The notes under the pieces were generated by a model. That model saw only the letters and a list, made by a program, of their open reading frames with translations. It ran no database searches and was not told the origin of the DNA. Below, in pieces: positions 42,033-56,424 of a DNA stretch of 64,000 nt. Where the stretch lies: the NCBI GenBank assembly GCA_002104895.1, contig MCFG01000287.1, forward strand, positions 15,001 through 79,000, given 5' to 3'. This stretch comes from Anaeromyces robustus (lineage: Eukaryota; Neocallimastigomycota; Neocallimastigomycetes; Neocallimastigales; Neocallimastigaceae). Each line of letters starts with the position of its first letter. Within the stretch, counting starts at the first letter, position 1. The position numbers were made by a program, and so were the translations under genes.

Positions 42033-42552
42033 TAAATTACTGATTAAAAGTTATTGTGTTACATTAAATATACATTAATCTAATTTTATTTTAAAACATA
42101 AAATATACAAATGTAATTAATATTAATATTAAAATTTATATTATAAATGACTAATATATATGAGATTTATTTAAATATTAATAATTTTATCATTATTAAT
42201 TAAAATTTATAATTTATATTTTCTGTTTTTACCCAATTTAGATTAGAAAATTAAACATTGGCATTTAATATTTAACTTAATTTAATAATTAAATATTAAT
42301 AAAGATTTAGTATAACAATCGGTATTAATAAAATGGTATATAATTAATAATATGCTATATAATTACCAAGTATGCAATTATAATAAATATATTATGTACT
42401 TTTTTCTTTTTAATAATAAAATAAAACTCAAAAAAACAGTTGAAACTTAAAAAAGTTAACTTTTTTATAGTCAAATTCACCTTTATTTAGTATTATTAAA
42501 AAAATGGCTTAGTTCAATTAAACTAAAAAAATAGTAACACCATAAAAAGAGT

Positions 42553-42553
42553 T

Positions 42554-42648
<95 letters not shown>

Positions 42649-42738
42649 TCTATCTATTTATTAAATTATTTATTTATTAAATTATTTATTTAATAAATTA
42701 TTTATTTATTAAATTATTTATTTATTTATTTATTTATT
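42553..42738 (+). repeat. (TTTA)n array with TTAAATTATTTA variant block
   Basis: Around 25 TTTA units, then a TATC variant, then several 16-18-bp units of TTTATTTATTAAATTA, then TTTA again. Confidence 0.9.
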
Positions 42739-43019
42739 TGCTTTTTTTTTTCATGATTAAATAATAAAAAAATATAAAATAAATATAAAATAAATATAAA
42801 TATATATAATATATAAATATTGAATTTTATTTATAATAAATATTATCTAAAAAAATTAATACTCTATTAATTAATATTTATATTATAAGTATGTAATATG
42901 AAAATATTTATTAGATTTAATTTATAAGAAAAATAACAAAAATAAAATTCATAATTAAATGCTAATGATTATACTATTAGTCAACTAATTTTTATCCTTG
43001 GTTGTTAAGATAAAGTCTA

Positions 43020-43320
43020 AATATACATAAAATTTCCGGTTCGGCACACTGATTTGATAGTTTTCCCATTATTTGGGTTTTATACGTTAGGACTTGTTCG
43101 TTCACCTACATAAATTTGGCAGCATAAAAATCACCCGGCATTATATTAAGATTCATATTTCTGTTGAGAATTGTGTTCAATTATATTATCCCAATGTTAG
43201 ATATATATGGTTTGATACTTACCATAAATATAAATATAATCTAACCCTTAAACCTTATAAATACAGAGTTTTTTGACGCCGAATCGTTTTGATAGTTTTT
43301 ATTCCATTACATCTTGAAGT
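43020..43320. other. Less AT-rich island of unknown nature
   Basis: About 300 bases are clearly richer in G and C than their surroundings (CCGGTTCGGCACACTG near 43036; ATCACCCGGCATT near 43130; GACGCCGAATCG near 43275). The edges share TTGATAGTTTT, and TTCGGC at the left appears as GCCGAA at the right. A 60-codon ORF (43094-43276, +) starts MFVHLHKFGSIKITRHYIKI; I do not recognise it. Could be a transposon scrap or a small non-coding gene. Confidence 0.4.
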
Positions 43321-44766
43321 TTATATATAAATTATTAAATTATTATTTTTTTGTTATACTTCACAATAATAAAATCTATATAATAAATAATTTATACATT
43401 TTATATTATAATTATAACTTTTTAAAAAAAATTATTTATTATATCAATTATGAATATTTTTTTAATATATAATAGTATTTTATTAAATAAACTATTATTC
43501 TAGTTGTTAAAATATATATATATAAAATTAATTCTTATTATTATATGTTTTCTGTTCATTTATTTTATAATGAGAAAATAAAGAAGTTTGAAAAATAAAA
43601 TTTAAAGAAAAAAAAAACTTAAATAATAATAAGTATATAAATTTATTATGTTATCCGATAGAATAATAATATACTTTCTATATATTCTTTTTGATCAAAA
43701 ATTTTTAATTATAATACATATATATATTAAAAAAATATTATTTTTAGAAATTCGTTATAATTTAAATATAATATTATTTTAGTATTTTAATTTATAATTA
43801 TTATTTTGTATAGTTTTATTTTATTGTATTTGATTTTATTTATATTTCATTATCATTTTCATTTTTGATTTTCTTTTCCCATTTAACTTAAATTATTGAT
43901 TCTACATTTATTAAATATCACTTGATATTTAAAATTGTATTTAAATACTAAAACTTTATGAATAGAAATTATATAAACTATTATATATATAGCGATATAT
44001 AAAAATATGATTTAATCAATAATAATAAAAATAATCAACAATAATAAAAAATAATTAATTTTTTTTTTATTTCCTTTTTTTTTATAATAATAAAAATCTC
44101 TAATTAATAATTAATGAAAAAAATATAAAAAATAAATATAAAAATCCAAATCATAATAATTAGATAACTAAGGAAAATAATTAATATTTTTAATCACATT
44201 ATACTAAAATAGTATTTTCTTTCAGTAATACTATTTATTTATTATAGATAAATTTCACCTAAAAATCATTTATAACATTATAAGGAATCTTGGTATTTTA
44301 AACTATTTCATAATATATATGAATATATTTGTTAATATATTTGTTATACTATCTTCATTTTCATTACATAACAATTAGAAATCTTCTTATTTCAAATGAT
44401 TATATATTAATATTAAAATTTAATTAAGCAATATTTTCTTTTTTATTTACTTTGCTTTATATAAAATTAAAAATCAAATTTATTTGTTTTAATAATTATT
44501 AAGTTATTAACTTTATAATAAAAATTCTCAGTATTATTATTTAATCCAAAACTATTATAACGTTTTTACTTTTTTATTAAATATTATATTTGATTCATTT
44601 AACGTCTTTCTAATAAAAAATATATTTTTCTATAGAAAAATTTATCAAAATGACATAATTTATATATATATATATATTACATAGTAATCTTTACACTATA
44701 ATTAATACTAGCTTTATATTAATATAAATATAAAATTAAATAAGTCAAATAGTTTTCATATTTAAT

Positions 44767-44801
<35 letters not shown>

Positions 44802-45633
44802 TTATATGTTTATTTGTTTCTTTGCTTATTCAAAATAAAAAAAAAAAAAAACATTACCCACATTTAAAAAATGCATTTATTTTTTAATTCCATATTTTTA
44901 AAAATATGTAATTTTTTAAAAATTAATAATTAGCCCATCATGGGCCTTTTTAAAATTTAAATAAAAAATTTTTTTTTTTTTAAATAAATTAAATTTAAAA
45001 TTGTATATCACAAAACATTTTTTAAAAACAATTGACAAGAATTAATTGAAATCAAAAATGATAATTGCCTAAAAATAAAAAAGTAAAAAGTAACAAAAAT
45101 TATTTATTCTTTATTGCAATAAATATTGTTTTTAAAAATAAAATTAAAATAAATAAATAATAATAATAATAATAATAATAATAAAGTCAAAAAAATTGAA
45201 ATATCTTATGTATTATCTATATGAAATATTTGAATTATAAAACAATAGAATAACAATAAAATAATTATTATAACAAATAATTTTATATTTTTATTATATA
45301 TCATATAATTAATAATACATACTATTATTATTATTATTATTATTTATAATTGCCTTTAAAATCAAAATTGTTCACTAATTTTTTTCTCTTTTCTTTTTTA
45401 ATATAATACTTTTAAATTTATAAAATTTATATATATCATTTTTAAAAATGGTGTCATAAACTTTTTAATATTTAGCAGATTTCAATAGATTAAATAATAC
45501 TACGTTTAAAATATATATTCATATATATTATTTGAGTTATATAATAAATTATTACTATTATTATTTTACAATTCACATTTCAATTTAAGAATTTTTTCAA
45601 AATATAATTGAAGAGTTAATAAATGTATAAAAA
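43321..45633. other. Intergenic, 5' flank of kinesin gene
   Basis: AT-rich with a TTTA array at about 44767-44803, an (AAT)n block near 45160-45184, and a compact hairpin AGCCCATCATGGGCCT followed by T5 at about 44932-44953. No gene seen. The kinesin promoter should lie at the right end. Confidence 0.55.
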
Positions 45634-46088
45634 ATGATAGTGGATTCCAACACAAAAAATTCTGAAAATGAAGCTAAATCTAATATTTTAGTCACCGTAA
45701 GAGTAAGACCTTTAAATAATAAAGAAAAACAATATCATGAACAAGAAAATGATGAACTTTTTCCAGAAGTTGATACTTTTAACAATTTAGGCCAAAATAA
45801 TAATACTTTAGGGAAAAAAATTATAAATGTCATTGATCGTAATATATTAGTATTCGATCCTTTAAATACAAATAATAAACAATTATTATTTAGAATTCCA
45901 AGTCATAATAATAGAAGAAATAAAGATATTAGATATGCGTTTGACCATGTTTTCGACGAAAATTCTACACAACAAGAAGTTTTTGAAAATACTACAAAAT
46001 TTCTAATAGACGATGTTTTAAATGGGTATGAATATTTAAACTTTTTATATATATTAATAAATTTATTATAAATAATAATATTTTATAT

Positions 46089-46121
<33 letters not shown>

Positions 46122-47204
46122 ATTTATTTAATAAATAAAATAATTTTTTCATATAATATACATAATACATTTTTAAATTATAAGATATAATGCAACAGTA
46201 TTTGCATATGGTGCCACTGGATGTGGTAAGATATAATTTTTATAATATATGATTATTAAAAATAAATTAAAATGTTAATATATTTACTATTTATAAATAT
46301 AAATATATATATATATATACAATCTAATAAAATGACAATATTTATATAATAATTATAGGTAAAACATATACTATTACAGGAACTGCAGAGGATCCTGGTA
46401 TATATGCATATATATATCATTGATTAATTCATTATTATAATTATTCTTTTTTTTTTTTTTTTTTAAATAATTAAATAATTTATTATTTTCTACATAATAT
46501 TAATAATAATAATAATAATAATATAACTATTAAAAATATTTATAAACTAGGAATTATTCCAAGAACAATGGATGAACTTTTTAAAAAAATTGAAGAATAT
46601 AAAGATAATAAAATAATTGAATCATCACTTTCATATTTAGAAGTATATAATGAAACTATAAGAGATTTGCTTGCACCAGATAATAAAACTTTAACACCAT
46701 TAAATTTAAGAGAAGACTCGAATGGTGTAATAGTTTCAGGATTAAGTGAACATCATCCAAATAATGTTGAAGATGTTATTAAATTATTAATTAAAGGAAA
46801 TAATAATAGAACTAAAGCTGCTACAGAAGCAAACATAGTAAGTTCAAGATCACATGCTGTTCTTCAACTTCGTATTAAACAAAGAGAAAGAGAAGCAAAT
46901 ATTACAACTGATTATACATCTGCTGTTTTAAGTATTATTGATTTAGCTGGTAGCGAAAGAGCTTCAGTATCTAAAAATCAAGGAGAAAGATTAGTAGAAG
47001 GAGCAAATATTAATAGGTAAAATATATTATATAATAGAGTATAATGAATAATTATAAATAATTAATTTTTTATTATAATTAAATTATAAATAAATTATTT
47101 ATAACAATGATGGAAAATTTAATAATAATATTAAATAATAATAATAATAAATAACAATAATAAATAATAAATAATAATAATAAATAAATAAATAAATAGA
47201 TAAT

Positions 47205-47265
<61 letters not shown>

Positions 47266-49968
47266 TAATTGATATTATTTTATTATTATATTTGATTTTT
47301 AAAAAATTTAATTTAATTAATGACATTATTTTTTTTTTTTACTTAATAATTATTTAATATATATTTGATAAATAATCTATCAAGGTCATTATTGGCTTTA
47401 GGAAATTGTATTAATGCATTATGTACCAATTCTTACCACATTCCATATCGTGACTCAAAATTAACAAGATTACTAAAATTTTCTTTAGGAGGAAATTGTA
47501 AAGTAGTTATGATTACTAATGTCAGTCCATCTTCTTTACATTATGAAGAAACCCATAATACATTAAAATATGCTAATCGTGCGAAAAATATAAAAACAAA
47601 GATTGAACAAAATCTTATTCATGTTGAGTCGCATATTGCCCAATATCCAAAAATAATTCAAGTAATTATTTTCCCTTCCTGTTATACTTTAGCAATATAA
47701 AATATATATATTATCTTTATCAAAATTAATTTAATAATCTTTAATTTTTAATTATGAATATATATTATAATATATATTATTTAAATAATATTATATAAAA
47801 ATTATATATAAGGAATTACGTTCAGAAGTTGATGAATTAAAAGCAAAACTAAGAACATTTAGAAGAAAATCTACAATGTTAATTCAAGATGAAGAAACAG
47901 TATTACAACAAAGAAGAGTATTTGAAGATCTTTTAGCAAGAATTAGAAAATGTTATGTTGGAATACAAAATAAAGAATTGGATTGTTCATTAATTACCAC
48001 AGAAATTGAAAAAAATACTTCTCAAATGAATTTCTTACAAGGATTAATTAATTCTATTAATCATTACTCGGAATTATCCAAACAATCAATAAATCCATTA
48101 ACACAGTATACAAAACCTTTAAATCAAGGAATTGAAGAATTAGAACTTTTAAATGTTACTTTAAAACAAAAATTACAAATTAAAAAACGTATACTTGATA
48201 GATACAATGCTCATATTATTGATTTACAAGAAGGGAAACTTGCAAAAACTCTAAATCTCGATCAAAGAAGACATTTAGATCAGGAAATTAAATTACTCGG
48301 TCTTTCATCAATGAATTCACAATTAGCAACGAAATTAACATCATTACAAGTCAGTATGGAAAATGAACTCACCACTCAACAAAATATTGCATCTCAACAT
48401 CTTGGTCATTTATTTAGTATTCAAGCTTTTATTAGTAGCCTTGAAACAAATGTCACATTAGAAGAACAAGAGCATATTGAAGAAGTATTACAAGGTGCAT
48501 TATCAATTTTTATTGATATTGCTGGAAGAGCAAGTATTAATAATATTCCAGAATCCACTACAGCTTATTTATATACAGATGAAGATGAAGATGAAGATGA
48601 TTATATATTAAGTGATGTTTCATTTTGTGAAAATGATAAACTTGAAGATATCGTATTAGCGGATACACCATCAAGAAGAAAAAGTATTTCTATTCATTCA
48701 CTTAAAAATAATAGTATAGATAATAATAAAAACAATGAAAATAATAATGATAAGAACATTAATAATGTAAATAATAATAATAATAAAGATGAAGATAAAA
48801 TGGATGTAATTTATGATAATGATGATAATCATAGTTCAAAAACTATCAATAATAATAAAGCTGATTCTATCATAATTGATAATAATGAAGCAATGAATGA
48901 TGGTTTAATGCATATTATAGATATCAATGATGAACCAAAAAATACAGCTGAATATTATAAAAAATATACCACAAACATTAATTTTAATAATGATACCAAT
49001 ACTATTAATAACCAAAATAATAATAATAATCAAAATAATAATAATAATAATAACCAAAATAATGATAATAATGATAATAATAAAGAAAGAAAAAGTGAAA
49101 TTGATCTTACTAAGTCGGAAGATATTAATATTATATCAAATTTAATAGTTCAAAGTCCTACTAATGATAGTAATATTATTGAAATCGATGTTGATAATGA
49201 TAGTAATGATGACAATAGTAATGATGACAATGATATGGATATAAATAATAAATATACGACTATATCAAAAACTAAAAAAGTTATTAATAAAGATTCGAAT
49301 TATAATACCCCTAAAAAATCATCTACCATAACAAATATTGTTGGCTCACTTTCTAATTCTTTAAAGAAAAAAGCAAAAATAAATTCACCTTTATACTCAG
49401 ACAGGAGAAAAAATGATACTAATAATGGTATTAATTCTTCACCACTGTTAAAAACACCAAAATCTAAATCATTCTCTAAACAAGAAATGAATAAGTCAAG
49501 TTCTTCGTCAGCTAAAAAAAGAAAATCATTATTTTCTTTACCAACAAAATCAATACTACGTACACCTACACCAAAAAAATCAAGTTTAAAATCATTACCT
49601 CAATCTTCACCTTTATCATCAAAAATGGCTACACAATCATCACCATCGCCACAGATGTCTCAATCTCCATCATTAGCAGTTAAACGAACAAGAAGTACAG
49701 AAATAGTAACTCCTAATCAAAAAAGATCAAAAACATTTTATTCTCCAAGTTTAATTAAAACTGAACCTATAAAAAGTAAACTTCAACATAAAGCAATCAC
49801 CCCAATAAAAGGTATATATTTAATTTATAATTAATTATGAATTACTAGATGTATATAATAAAGTGTTTCATTAAAAATTAAAATATATATTAAAAAAAAA
49901 ATTAATTATTTTATTATTATAATGAAAAATAATTAATGATAATATATTATTTATTTATTGATTGATTG

Positions 49969-50002
<34 letters not shown>

Positions 50003-50703
50003 TTATTTATTTATTTATTTATTCATTCATTCATTCATTCATTCATTTATTCATTAATATTTAATATCTAATACTTATAATTATTTATTTAAAACAACAT
50101 TATAAAGAATCATCAAATCAACAAAAGGAAAGACTTTTAAGAAGAAAATCACTTATACCAATAATAAATAAGACAACAACTTCTTATTCTACAAAAACAC
50201 CTTCCCCAAAATCAAAAAATAAATATTTCTCTCGTCTTTCATTAGGTTCCCCTCTTTCTCATAAAAGTTTACCCAGTAATAATAATAATCCATTTTTATC
50301 AAATTTTAATAATAATGTAAGTATATGTAGCAATACTATAATTAATAAAAGTAATTATGAATAGTAATTATAAATAATAGTTATAAATAATAATCATTAA
50401 TATAAATTATTGTTATTATTATTATTATTATTGTTATTATTATTTTATTGTTGTTGTTATTGTTTTTGTTGCTAACATTGCTATTGTTCTTATTATTTTT
50501 ATTTTGAAAAAAAAAAAAAAATTTAGGATGCTACAAAAATTTTTGATGAAGAAAGTCAAGAAAGGGATATTTTTATTACACAAAGTATATCAAAACAAGA
50601 TATAAAAACACAACTTTTATCATCATCTAATAAAAAATTAGATGAAAAATATAGAAGAAAATCAATGTTTGTTCTTCGTTCATCATCTATCAAAAAAAAT
50701 TAA
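45634..50703 (+). CDS. Kinesin-8 family motor protein (Kip3/KIF18-like)
   Basis: Eight exons: 45634-46025, 46185-46225, 46359-46397, 46551-47016, 47385-47661, 47813-49811, 50108-50316, 50527-50703 (1,199 aa, stop TAA). The N-terminal motor spans about residues 15-395: [14 protein letters not shown]-loop [13 protein letters not shown] (about 140), [14 protein letters not shown], switch [15 protein letters not shown] (about 255), switch [10 protein letters not shown] (about 288), [28 protein letters not shown] and [16 protein letters not shown]. The order and the [11 protein letters not shown] and [11 protein letters not shown] segments are those of kinesin-8, plus-end-directed motors that shorten microtubules and position spindles and nuclei. 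After the neck comes coiled-coil-prone sequence to about 640, then an acidic DEDEDEDD patch, Asn/Asp-rich low complexity, and a basic Ser/Pro/Lys-rich tail with many S/T-P sites, fitting a second microtubule-binding tail under kinase control. Two exons around the P-loop are only 41 and 39 nt. Confidence 0.93.
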
Positions 50704-51771
50704 CAAAAAATAAATAATTAAATATAGTAATAGTCAATACAATAAATATATTTTACATATATAATATTAGTAACTTTACATTATATTTTTATCTTTAATG
50801 TTTTTTATTTTTTATTCTTTTCCTTTCATTTTTGTTTTGTTTTTCTTTTTTTAATTTTAACTTTTATTTTTTGAAATTATAATATATATTTTTCATTTTC
50901 ATTTACATGATCATAAAATAAAATAAAATAAAATAAAATAATAAATACTATATATAATAAATATAATTGTTTATTTTTTCATAATTTTATAAATATACAT
51001 TAATGTATATATATATATATATATATTGTTATTACTTTATTATTATAACAATTATTATATTTAATTCTTTTAATAATATTTTTATATTTTATTTATTAAT
51101 AAGTTATTAATTATTTTTATATATATAAATATATATTAAAATGATTTTTATTTAATTTAAAGATATAGGTAAATTATTAGAAAAAAATAAAAAAATAATT
51201 ATAAAATATATATATGTATATATGTATATATATTTTATAATTATTTTTAAACAATTGCTTTCTAAAAAAAAGTAAATTTATAAAAGTAGTAAAATATATT
51301 TTACTACTTTACTTTTTTTTTTATTATTATTATTATTATTTTTTATTATATTTTATTATATTTTATTTTTATTATTTGATAAAACGATAGATAAAATTTT
51401 TTCTTTTATTATATTTAAAATATATATATACTTATATTTTATTTTTCTAATAATTTTATTATTCATTACTAATAATAATTAATATTATTAATTCCTTTTC
51501 TTTTATTATTATTTATTTAATTGATTATATACTACTTCATCTATTAAAAAATTATTAATACTTATTATTTAATTATTTAATTATTATATTCATTTCTTTT
51601 CTAATTATTATTATTATTATTATTTTATTTTCCTTTTCTTAAAAAAATTTTTTTTTTTATTTAATAACTTATGGTTAATTTTATATATATATCATTATTA
51701 CTTTTATTTATTTTATTTCTTTTTTTTTTTTTTTTTTTTATTTTTTAATTATTATTTAATTTTTTTTCTTT
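50704..51771. other. Shared 3' region of convergent genes
   Basis: Between the stop codons of the kinesin (+) and EH-domain (-) genes. AT-rich, with TAAAA repeats near 50918-50940 and T runs near 51720; no gene seen. It must hold both polyadenylation regions. Confidence 0.65.
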
Positions 51772-54049
51772 CTAAGCAAAATAAGAATCAATACTATAAC
51801 CATTCAAATATTGATCAATAAGATACATGCCAACAATAAATTCACTTTTCTCTAATAATCCATCTAATTTTCTATTTACAAAAGTCCAAATTTTAGCTAA
51901 AATACTTTTAGATATACCAGATTGTAACCAAAGAGTTTTAACGGTAGAATCTGTTATAACATTATTTTCTGCTACTTGAATAAATACATTAGAATAACGT
52001 GATATATTATCTTGTGGTATAGTCATATTAAAAATTTGTTGTATTTCACGAACACAATCATTATTAAAAGATTGAGTTTGAATAGTATTATAATTATGAG
52101 AAAGTGGTGAACGAGTTTCAGGTGATTTTTGATAAGCTATAGGAATAGTATTACCACGTGAAATTGTTTTATTTCTTCCTATAGGGGAAGTTACAGAAGT
52201 AGGAGAAATTACCATATTATTATCATTAAATAATTTGGAATCTGAACCTGAACGTTTTAATTTTGATGAAGGACGATTAGGTAATGGTGGTGGTGCTGCT
52301 ACACCTCTTGATGTAGGAGATGAAGAAGAATTTGAAGCTGAAGAATTAATAACTTCAGTCATTTTATCTAAATCTGGTCTATGTCTTGGAACTGGTGGTG
52401 GTGGAGGCTTATTAAATTTAGTAGTATTTGGAACAACACTATTATTATTTATACTACGAGAAGTAATAGAAGAAGCGGTTGTAGATGAAGTTGAATTAAC
52501 TCGTTGAACATTATGGCTATCACCACTATTAATACGTCCAGGTAAAGGTGGTGGAGCAGATATTTTTGTTGTTCCTGAACTTGGATTAGATATTGATGAA
52601 GAAGTGGAATGCATTGATTTAGAATGTTGTGGAGAATAAGAATTATTTGAATTTGATATAGCAGATGAATTAACAAATTTATTTTTGGGTGAAGTACCAC
52701 CATTAATATTATTACCATTTTGATTATATTTATCCATTTTATTATTAATATCGTTAATAGTATCTTGATTTTCTACAACAAAATTTGCTCCTTTATTAAT
52801 TTTTGAAGCTGTATTTGCAATATCTTTTGTATTTGTTTGTCCAATCTTTTTAGCCATCTCCTTATCACCAGAGGCATAAGCAGCTGCTTGTAAACCTTTC
52901 TTAGCTATTGAAGGATGTTTAGTAACAAAAGATGATACTCTCGCTACATCTTTTGCATTTAAATTATTTAATGCCTGCATAATAGAAAAATAATGGTATA
53001 TAGTATATATTATAAATATAAATGAAAATATATATATATATAAAGATATTCGATAATAATTATATAATAAATATATTTATATTAATAAAATATATATAAA
53101 TATTATATATATAAAAGAATAATAATTTAATAATTAATTATTTAAAAATTAATTATTTAATTAATTATTATTATTATTATTATTATTAAATTGTATTTTA
53201 ATAATATATAAAATATAAAAAGCCAAATAAAATTATTAAAACATATAATGAAAATAAAATATTATTTTTTATAACAAATAATTAAAATTATATTTATTCG
53301 AATATAAGACAAATAAATAAAATAAGATAATAATATTATTATAATATATATTATATAAAAGTTTAATTCTAAAATTAGAAATGTATTTATTAAATAACAA
53401 ATAATTTTATAATATTAAACTTTTTATATTTTTTGGTACATATTTATCTTATTTAAATTTTCAAACATATATAAGTTACAGTTTTTTTTTTTTTTCTTTA
53501 TCAACTTAAATTAAAAAAAAAAAAGCAGCATAAAATAATAATAAATATATATCTATTATCTATAAAAATTTTTATAATTAAATAAACAATATATACCTTA
53601 TTATCATTACTATTTATATTATTATTATCATAATTTTCTTTATTTGAAGAGAAAAAGTTACTACTAATATTTTGAATAAAATTTGGTTTAGTATTAACAC
53701 TTCTTGAACGAGTTGTCATATCATCATTATCTTGTCCTTGTGAATTATTAATATTAAATGAAATATTACTTATAGTTGATTTAAATTTATTGTTGAAATT
53801 TTGAAATGAAATATTAACTTTTTTTTTGTTATTATAAGAAAAAAAATAAATATTAAATATTAAATTTCAAATTAATAAACATATAAATTAAATTATTTAT
53901 AAATCATATAAAAGTTAATTAAGTTATTTTTGAAATATAAAAAAAACTCATGTTAAATAAATATAAAATAATAATGATAAATAAATTAAATAAATAAATG
54001 TATTACCATCATTTTTATTTTTATTTACAAATGTTTTAACTTTGTCCAT
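51772..54049 (-). CDS. EH-domain protein with Pro-rich motifs (Irs4/Tax4-like)
   Basis: Three exons, right to left: 54007-54049, 53597-53817, 51772-52974 (488 aa, stop TAG). The joined start is MDKVKTFVNKNKND. The in-frame ATG at 52978-52980 is not a start: the ATGCAG there is the splice acceptor of exon 3, and phase is kept across all junctions. Residues 88-165 form a helical-looking Ala/Lys/Asn-rich segment (VARVSSFVTKHPSIAKKG). The middle is Ser-rich with three polyproline sites (APPPLPGR, KPPPPPVPRH, APPPLPNRP) that could bind SH3 or profilin. Residues about 395-485 form a C-terminal EH domain: SRYSNVFIQVAENNV, TLWLQSGISKSILAKIWTFV, LDGLLEKSEFIVGMYLIDQY. EH domains bind Asn-Pro-Phe motifs in endocytosis. 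A lone C-terminal EH domain after disordered sequence is the plan of yeast Irs4/Tax4, which regulate phosphoinositide 5-phosphatase; orthology is inferred. Confidence 0.85.
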
Positions 54050-54879
54050 TTTTTTAAATATTTTAAACATATATTTACAATAAAAATTGAATAAAAAAAA
54101 TATAAATAATATATAAATTTAAATAATAGAATAATTTTTCTCTATTATTATTATAAAATTTTTTCTTTTAATATATTTAAAAAATGATTATTTAGAATTT
54201 GCAAAGAAAAATAAAAAAAAAAAAAAGGAAACTTTTACACAACTTTAAATAATAAAATAATTGAATATTCTTTTATTTTATAAGAAATTTTTAATAATTG
54301 AAAACCAATAAATTTTTTAATCTTTATTTTAAAAAAAAAAAAAATTTAAAAATAAAGATATATATGAACTTAAATATATTATATTAATTAATTTTTGTTT
54401 TTTTTTTTATTGTTAATTATTAAATATACTAATACGTTATTAAAAGAGAAGAATAAAATTTCAAGAATTAAAAATAAATAAGAAATTTATATTAGAATAT
54501 TAAAATTGTATAAAAATGGTTAATTTAAGTATCAATTAATATGATTTTAAATATTTTTAATAATAAATACTTTTATATTTATAATATTGATTAATTTATA
54601 ATTAAATTTATTTATTTTTTATTTAATTTTATTTATTTATTATTTATTTTTAATTCTTGAAATTTTATTCTTCTCAATTGAAATATGCTGTTAATTATTA
54701 TTATTAATCATAAATTAGCGAATAATTTTTTATTTTATTATTATATATTAAAATATAATTGTGTATATTTTATTTTTTTGAATAAAACTTTAAAGTATAA
54801 ATTATTAATAAAAAAATAAATTAAGATATCAATATCAAAATCATATATATTTTAACAGTATTTTATTTAAAAATGTTTT
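54050..54879. other. Intergenic 5' flank of EH gene
   Basis: AT-rich with an imperfect inverted repeat near 54310-54360 (AATCTTTATTTTAAAAA). Nothing coding seen. It leads into the transposon cluster. Confidence 0.55.
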
Positions 54880-55048
54880 CGAAATACAAATTTTCGAAAT
54901 GCACCACCATCGCAAAATACAACACTCTAATAAATAATAATAATTAGGTTAGGCATTCTTATTAATATCTTTATAATAAAAAATAAAATAAAAAGAGTAA
55001 ATATTTTTTTTTAATCATTAAAAAATAAAATAAAACAAAAAAAAAGAT

Positions 55049-55453
55049 AAAAAAACATTTTTTTAAAAAAAATTAATAATAAAATAAATAAATAAAATAA
55101 TAAATAAAGAAATAATAAATAATTAATAATTAAATAAATGTTTTATTTTTTTAAATATAAAAAAAAAGAAAATATTTTTTTTATATTAAAATGTTTTTTT
55201 TTTATTTTTTATTTTGGTTTATTTTATTTTTTAATGCTTAAAAATAAAAAGTTTACTTATTTTTATTTTACTTTTTTTAATGTTTAAAAAAAAATTTTTT
55301 CTTTTTTTTTATATTTAAAAAAAAATATTTTCTTTTTTTTTATATTTAAAAAAATAAAACATTTATTTAATTATTAATTATTTATTATTTCTTTATTTAT
55401 TATTTTATTTATTTATTTTATTATTAATTTTTTTTAAAAAAAATGTTTTTTTA
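55049..55453. repeat. Long hairpin: about 125-bp inverted arms around about 150 bp
   Basis: 55049-55172 and 55320-55453 are almost exact reverse complements over their full length (for example TAAATAAAGAAATAATAAAT on the left against ATTTATTATTTCTTTATTTA on the right). Single strands could fold into a long stem; foldback-type structure. Confidence 0.85.
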
Positions 55454-56109
55454 TTTTTTTTTTTTAATTTATTAGCCAAATTTTTGATGGCTTTTATATT
55501 TACGTCATAAAATATCAACACAATTATTATTAACACCATAAATTAAATATATGGCTTTAAAAAATTGTAGAAATAAGCCACAAAACAATGACATATACGC
55601 CCACGTAATTATACGTGACTTAAAAATTTTTACAAATTGCAACTTTATGAATGTGGTGCATTTCGGAATCTGTGGCGCATGAAATTTTATATATTAAATA
55701 AATGAATAAATAAATAAATAATAATTAAAAATTATAATTAATAATTACAAATTAAAAAATGAAATAAAATGAAATAATAATAATTAAAAAAATTATAATA
55801 AAATCAAAGAATTGAAAAAAAAATACAAAAGAATTCAAAAAAAAATTTAAAAAAGAAAGATTCAAGTTATTCATTAACTTTTACAAACAAACAAAAATCA
55901 TATTTTTTCAAAGTCTTTTATTTTATTTAATATTTTATAATATTTTTCTTTATATTTAAAATTATTTATATAAAATATTTTAATTTATTTTATTATTAAA
56001 TTGTAATAATAATAACTAAAATTTTAATAAAATAATAAAAAATAAAAAAATATTTATTTAATGATTTTTTAAACATAATTAATAATTAATATTATTATTT
56101 TTACTAAAT

Positions 56110-56248
56110 AAAATTGACATTGATATTGATAATATTTTTATACTAAAAAATTTGATATTGATATTAATAATAATATATTTATATTAAAAATTTTGACATT
56201 GATATTAATAATATTTTTATACTAAAAATTTTGATATTGATATTAATT
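56110..56248 (+). repeat. Tandem repeat, about 38-42-bp unit, 3.5 copies
   Basis: Successive units begin TTGACATTGATATTGATAAT, TTGATATTGATATTAATAAT, TTGACATTGATATTAATAAT and TTGATATTGATATTAATTAT, each followed by ATATTTTTATACTAAAAA or a close variant. Confidence 0.8.
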
Positions 56249-56424
56249 ATATTTTAATTATAGTTAAATAGATCAGTTTTAGATATAATTTAGCTAAAAA
56301 CTAGCTAAAAAAAATCTTAAAGTAATTTTATTTCCTTATATTGTTACAAGAACAATAATTAAGCATAACATATAATTTAAAAAGGTCAGAAAAATACTAA
56401 TTTATAATAAAAAATTAGTATTTT

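Noticed and set aside
41778-42035. 85-codon Leu/Phe/Ile/Tyr ORF
   Set aside because: Pure translation of a TTTA microsatellite.
44932-44953. Terminator hairpin GCCCATCATGGGC plus T5
   Set aside because: A neat stem, but bacterial-type terminators do not apply here and no Pol III gene is visible beside it.
52978-52980. In-frame ATG as start of the EH-domain protein
   Set aside because: ATGCAG here is the splice acceptor; two upstream exons join in phase and give an earlier ATG at 54047-54049.
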